From assembly GCA_018001225.1 (NCBI GenBank), contig JAGNIJ010000022.1, positions 1 through 64,000 on the forward strand: DNA of 64,000 nucleotides, written 5' to 3'. Of the stretch, positions 61,603 through 64,000 are shown piece by piece. This DNA is from Kiritimatiellia bacterium (lineage in GTDB: Bacteria > Verrucomicrobiota > Kiritimatiellia > CAIQIC01 > JAGNIJ01). Both the position numbers and the translations under genes were made by a program. The notes under the pieces were generated by a model. The model was not told the DNA's origin. It saw only the letters and a program-made list of their open reading frames with translations, and did not search any database. Each line of letters begins with the position of its first letter. Position 1 is the stretch's first letter.

Positions 61603-63045
61603 ATGCCGGTGATTTCGGCGGCGATAGACCCGGTGACCCGGATCGAGGGGCACCTGAAGGTGGACGTGGACGTGGACACGGTGGGCGGCGTCCAGCAGGT
61701 GGTGGACGTCCGGACCATCGGCACGCTCTTCCGCGGGTTCGAGAAGGTCCTGGAAAACCGCGACCCGCGCGACGCCCCGAACATCACGTCGCGCATCTGC
61801 GGCGTCTGCCCGACCTCGCACGCGATGGCCGCCGTGCTGGCGCTGGACCAGGCGCTCGGGGTCACCCCGCCGACGCCCGCCCGCATCCTGCGGAACCTCG
61901 TGCACGGGGCCTGCTACATCGAGTCGGACATCCTGCACTTCTACCTGCTCTGCCTCCCGGATTTCGTCCGCGGCCCGGGCATGGCCCCGTGGCAGCCGGG
62001 CTGGGACGTTGGCGGCCGCCTGGACAAGGCGACGGCGGATTTCTTCCTCGGCCACTACCTGCAGGCGATCACGTTCCGCCGGAAGGCCCACGAGATGGGC
62101 GCGATCTTCGGCGGCAAGCTGCCGCACACCCCGTCCTACATCGCGGGCGGGTTCACGGCCGTGGCCCGGCCCGCCGAAGTCGCGCAGTTCGGGGCCCTCC
62201 TGGACGAGCTCCTGGTGTTCATCCGCGACGTGTACCTGCCGGACGCGGACCGGCTGGCGTCGCTGTTCCCCGAGTACTTCGCCATCGGCCGCGGCTACGG
62301 CCACCTGCTGTCGTACGGCGTGTTCGAACTCAATGACGCGGGAACGACGAAACTCCTCCACGCCGGCCGGGCGCTGGACGGCTCGACCTCCACGCTCGCG
62401 TTCGACCCGGCGGCGATCTCGGAGCACGTGACGTACTCGTGGTACGAGAACGCCGACAACGACCTCCATCCCTCGGTCGCCGACACCGCGCCGCGGCATC
62501 CGAAGGGCGACGCGTACAGCTGGCTCAAGGCCCCGCGCTACGGCGGGACGCCGTACGAGTGCGGACCCCTGGCCCGGATGTGGATGAGCGGCGAGTACAC
62601 CAACGGGGTGTCGGTGATGGACCGGCACCGGGCGCGGGCGCGCGAGGCGCTGAAGATCGCGCTGGCGATGAAGGACTGGCTGGCCGAGTTGCCGACCGGC
62701 GAGAGCAGCTACGCGCCGTGCGCGGTGCCGGCGTCGGGGGCGGGCGTGGGGCTGACCGAGGCCCCGCGGGGCGCGCTCGGGCACTGGCTCGGCATCGGCG
62801 GCGGGAAGATCAACCATTACCAGGTCATCACGCCGACCTGCTGGACCATCTCGCCCCGCGACACGGCGGGCCAGTTGGGCCCGCTGGAGAAGGCGCTGAT
62901 GGGCGTGCCCGTGGCCAACGCGGAGAAACCCATCGAGGTGCTGCGCGTGATTCATTCGGTGGACCCGTGCCTGGACTGCGCGACGCATGTCATGAGGGTT
63001 CGCGACCGGAAGATCGTGTGCCGAACCGGCGCCGGCCTGGCGTAA
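61603..63045 (+). CDS. [NiFe] hydrogenase large subunit
   Basis: The product has 480 residues from ATG 61603, with GGGAG 7 bases upstream. DPVTRIEGHLKV starts it. The NiFe ligands are RICGVC (Cys 66 and 69) and DPCLDC (Cys 456 and 459), all cysteine. After His 462 an 18-residue C-terminal peptide remains, to be cut by the protease encoded next. It is shorter than membrane-bound group 1 uptake enzymes (about 600) and closer to compact soluble periplasmic ones. It travels with the Tat-bearing small subunit. The group cannot be fixed without a tree. Confidence 0.94.
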   Translation: MPVISAAIDPVTRIEGHLKVDVDVDTVGGVQQVVDVRTIGTLFRGFEKVLENRDPRDAPNITSRICGVCPTSHAMAAVLALDQALGVTPPTPARILRNLVHGACYIESDILHFYLLCLPDFVRGPGMAPWQPGWDVGGRLDKATADFFLGHYLQAITFRRKAHEMGAIFGGKLPHTPSYIAGGFTAVARPAEVAQFGALLDELLVFIRDVYLPDADRLASLFPEYFAIGRGYGHLLSYGVFELNDAGTTKLLHAGRALDGSTSTLAFDPAAISEHVTYSWYENADNDLHPSVADTAPRHPKGDAYSWLKAPRYGGTPYECGPLARMWMSGEYTNGVSVMDRHRARAREALKIALAMKDWLAELPTGESSYAPCAVPASGAGVGLTEAPRGALGHWLGIGGGKINHYQVITPTCWTISPRDTAGQLGPLEKALMGVPVANAEKPIEVLRVIHSVDPCLDCATHVMRVRDRKIVCRTGAGLA

Positions 63046-63047
63046 CG

Positions 63048-63524
63048 ATGAATAACGACGTGGTCATTCTCGGGGTCGGCAACGTCCTGCAATCCGACGA
63101 TGGCGCCGGGGTGCGGGCGCTGCGGGCGCTGCAGGCCGACCCGCCGCCGGGCGCGCTCCTCGTGGAGATCGGCGTGGCGATCCTCGACGCCGGGCCGTTC
63201 CTGGAAGGGGCGCGGCGGGCGATCATCCTGGACGCCGTCCAGGGCGGCGGGCGGCCGGGCCGGGTGTATGTCCTCGACGCGGACGAGCTCGAAAGCGCCC
63301 GGCCGGCCACATCGCTCCACGGGTTCGGGGTCCTGGACGCTTTTCGGCTGCTGTGCCCCGGTTCGGTTCTGCCGCCCGTCGTGATCGTCGGCGTGGAGCC
63401 GGCGCGGCTCGGGTACGGGACGAAGCTATCGGCCCCGGTGGCGGCGGCCCTTCCCCGGCTCGTCGAGACGGCCCGCGCCCTCGCCGCCCGGGCCCGCGCC
63501 ATCGCGGAAGGAGTCTGCGCATGA
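63048..63524 (+). CDS. Hydrogenase maturation protease (HycI/HybD family)
   Basis: The product has 158 residues from ATG 63048, 2 bp after the large-subunit stop. ILGVGNVLQSDDGAGVRAL holds the nickel-sensing Asp or Glu position, AAIILDAV-like RRAIILDAVQGGG the second, and SLHGFGVLDAF the His motif, followed by VVIVGVEPARLGYGTKLS. It removes the C-terminal peptide of the large subunit after Ni insertion. Other maturation genes (hyp) are not in the window. It overlaps the next gene by 4 bp. Confidence 0.92.
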   Translation: MNNDVVILGVGNVLQSDDGAGVRALRALQADPPPGALLVEIGVAILDAGPFLEGARRAIILDAVQGGGRPGRVYVLDADELESARPATSLHGFGVLDAFRLLCPGSVLPPVVIVGVEPARLGYGTKLSAPVAAALPRLVETARALAARARAIAEGVCA

Positions 63525-64000
63525 AGAAAGTTTTGCAGGGCCTGGGCCTGGCCACCGTCTGGCTCGCCGCCGTGACGGCCGGGGCCGTCTCGACCGACGG
63601 CGCCGCGACCTTCCGCGTCAGCACCCGGACGTACAGCGGAACGTACTCCCCGAACCACGTGCTGGCGATCTGGGTTACGGACGCGCAGACCAACTTCGTC
63701 AAGACGCTCCGGCGCCAGGCCGCGACGCGGCTGCAATACCTGTACCAGTGGCGCGCCGTCTCCCGGAGCAACGTCGTGGACGCCGTCACCGGCGCGACGC
63801 TCGGCTCCCACCAGACGCACACGCTGACCTGGAACTGCCGCGACACGAACAACGTCGTGGTGCCCGACGGCACGTACCGCTTTTTCGTGGAATACACCGA
63901 GGACAACGCGCAGGGCCCCTGGACCGCGACGAACGTGGTGAGTTTCTACAAGGGCGCCGCCGGCGTCACGTCCTATCCCGCCGCCCAGACGTACTTCACC
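63521..64000 (+). CDS. DUF2271 exported protein, 3' end outside window
   Basis: 160 residues are visible from ATG 63521, coupled by 4-bp overlap to the protease gene; the stop lies beyond the window. A signal peptide (about residues 1-22) is followed by a DUF2271 domain: NHVLAIWVTDAQTNFVKTLRR, DAVTGATLGSHQTHTLTW, VPDGTYRFFVEYTEDNAQGPW. The segment Asp87-x-x-Thr90-Gly-Ala-Thr93 fits the consensus for covalent FMN attachment by ApbE. DUF2271 proteins are periplasmic; their function is not established. Linkage suggests it is the partner of the soluble hydrogenase. Confidence 0.75.
   Translation, partial: MKKVLQGLGLATVWLAAVTAGAVSTDGAATFRVSTRTYSGTYSPNHVLAIWVTDAQTNFVKTLRRQAATRLQYLYQWRAVSRSNVVDAVTGATLGSHQTHTLTWNCRDTNNVVVPDGTYRFFVEYTEDNAQGPWTATNVVSFYKGAAGVTSYPAAQTYFT

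Overview
This is a GC-rich, densely coded bacterial stretch with no rRNA, tRNA, CRISPR array or transposase gene that I could see. A complete Rnf operon joined to an Nfn-type transhydrogenase, a Hyf-like energy-converting complex, a periplasmic [NiFe] hydrogenase, a YgfK-type multi-domain oxidoreductase and no oxidase point to an anaerobe. LamG, CBM21-like, DUF1566, CARDB-like and PA14-GH31 secreted proteins, together with several families of palindromic intergenic repeats, fit the PVC superphylum, most likely Kiritimatiellota or a neighbouring Verrucomicrobiota lineage. That placement is inference; no marker gene in the window fixes it.

Layout: 1-6.9 kb holds secreted and lipoprotein genes (LamG, HEAT, CARDB-like, tandem CBM21-like, tandem DUF1566, SGNH-like). 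7-13.6 kb holds housekeeping genes (corA, maf, DUF503, ruvB, msrA, two CNNM/CBS transporters). 13.6-19.7 kb has a coiled-coil TPR protein, a GT-C-like membrane protein and a GH31-PA14 glycosidase. 19.7-22.3 kb is an NtrB/NtrC-like two-component pair, followed by an HNH nuclease, a zinc-ribbon acidic protein and mutS. A vapBC pair and ygfK follow. 30.4-34.1 kb has FHA, UDP-xylose synthase, a UbiA-type prenyltransferase and a polyprenol-phosphate sugar synthase. 34.1-40.9 kb holds def, aroE, a prepilin peptidase, a cold-shock gene, aroK, a TPR protein, a CpXC protein, a NYN-like protein, hpt and a CheY-like regulator.

41-49.7 kb is the bioenergetic core: a small Cys-rich membrane protein, rnfC, an inserted four-helix-bundle element, rnfD-G-E-A-B, then the two Nfn subunits. 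Together they would link ferredoxin, NADH, NADPH and an ion gradient. An M23 peptidase gene follows. On the minus strand, 59.2 to 51.2 kb is one tightly coupled operon: a HTH/PTS-IIA fusion, then HyfB-, C-, E-, F-, G- and I-like subunits. The large subunit lacks the cysteines that bind nickel and iron, so this is an energy-converting hydrogenase-related (Ehr) complex and not a hydrogenase. A PocR/AraC regulator lies divergently from a genuine Tat-exported [NiFe] hydrogenase (small subunit, large subunit, maturation protease), with an 18-bp direct repeat between them. The hydrogenase operon runs by a 4-bp overlap into a DUF2271 protein that carries a flavinylation-like motif and leaves the window.

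Several repeat families occur between genes: a ~125-bp hairpin repeat (three clear copies, one divergent), a CTGTAG-type hairpin (two loci), a TTCCAA-type palindrome array (four copies, 31-32 bp period), and 24-30 bp palindromes with TTTGCAAA-like centres.
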